From: Granulicella sp.
GTDB lineage: Bacteria > Acidobacteriota > Terriglobia > Terriglobales > Acidobacteriaceae
Length of the DNA stretch: 64,000 nt
Direction of reading: 5' to 3'
Assembly: GCA_025357875.1 (NCBI GenBank)
Contig: JANYLK010000048.1
Coordinates: 20,432 to 84,431, forward strand
The notes below the pieces were generated by a model that made no database searches, was not told the DNA's origin, and saw only the letters and a program-made list of their open reading frames with translations. Shown piece after piece: positions 63,889-64,000 of the stretch. Numbering within the stretch: the stretch's first letter is position 1; every line of letters begins with the position of its first letter. The position numbers were made by a program, and so were the translations under genes.

Positions 63889-64000
63889 CAATACACCGTC
63901 CCCTCAAGAATGCCCTTCAGATATGCCCCATAGTTGCTCTTCGCCATCTTCACTGCCAACTCCTGCAACTGAGCGGCATTGATGTAACCCTGCCGATAAG
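63888..64000 (-). CDS. rfbA: Glucose-1-phosphate thymidylyltransferase, 3' end only
   Basis: The last 36 residues read 'YRQGYINAAQLQELAVKMA', then 'KSNYGAYLKGILEG' and TVY before the stop. This is the characteristic C-terminal helix pair of RfbA/RmlA ('AYRRG.I...QL..LA....KS.YG.YL'). RfbA makes dTDP-glucose, the first intermediate of the rhamnose pathway, and its position directly before rfbD supports the call. The rest lies outside the window. Confidence 0.85.
   Translation of the reverse strand, partial: YRQGYINAAQLQELAVKMAKSNYGAYLKGILEGTVY

Overview
The window looks like a chromosomal segment of an acidobacterium, most likely family Acidobacteriaceae (Granulicella/Edaphobacter/Terriglobus type). 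The reasons are a very large Oar/SusC-like TonB-dependent receptor with an N-terminal carboxypeptidase-regulatory domain, long NHL/Ig-repeat secreted proteins, a YXWGXW-repeat protein, several Tat-exported glycoside hydrolases, and G+C-rich coding with frequent GTG/TTG starts. This assignment is an inference from gene content; no rRNA is present.

Layout. 1-2952: the end of a conserved hypothetical gene, an ABC exporter and a transglutaminase-like lasso-peptide B2 protein, probably the right end of a RiPP locus whose other parts lie outside the window. 3021-4835: a Tat-exported GH28-like enzyme. 4925-16402: part of the division/cell-wall (dcw) cluster, mraY, murD, ftsW, murG, murC, ftsQ, ftsA, interrupted by two small genes and by a secreted YXWGXW-repeat gene, and without ftsZ next to ftsA. 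16615-19263: a membrane GGDEF/EAL protein. 19301-27000: housekeeping and stress-type genes (YheT-like hydrolase, DUF72, DUF4112, YceI, Tat aldo/keto reductase, secreted esterase, VOC protein) and two tRNAs (His, Pro).

26921-51387 is a polysaccharide-utilisation region. A minus-strand unit carries a ROK sugar kinase, a sialate-O-acetylesterase-type (CE20-like) esterase and a LacI regulator. Beyond it lie the decayed remains of a large GH5-like hydrolase and a promoter region with three identical LacI/cre-type operators. A plus-strand series follows: TonB-dependent receptor, two tandem paralogous beta-propeller/Ig proteins, a GH44 lipoprotein, a GH5 endoglucanase and a Tat-exported GH1 beta-glucosidase. 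The set fits breakdown of an acetylated beta-1,4-glucan such as xyloglucan: outer enzymes cut the chain, the receptor imports oligomers, GH1 releases glucose, ROK phosphorylates it, and the LacI protein senses a sugar.

51417-64000: a small membrane protein, an anchor-D protein, an outer-membrane barrel protein, pyruvate phosphate dikinase, MutY, sugar-nucleotide genes (rfbF, rfbD, partial rfbA), a Tat-exported (alpha/alpha)6-type hydrolase and a DUF1801/YdeI-type gene broken by an amber codon.

The most interesting unexplained pattern is a C-terminal module shared by three large exported proteins (genes 38597, 42527 and 54313-). It has two hydrophobic segments joined by an Arg/Lys-rich loop; the second ends in a lipobox-like motif (ITGC, LSAC, LSGC), followed by a 41-61 residue beta tail. 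It resembles an internal lipoprotein signal placed at the C-terminus.
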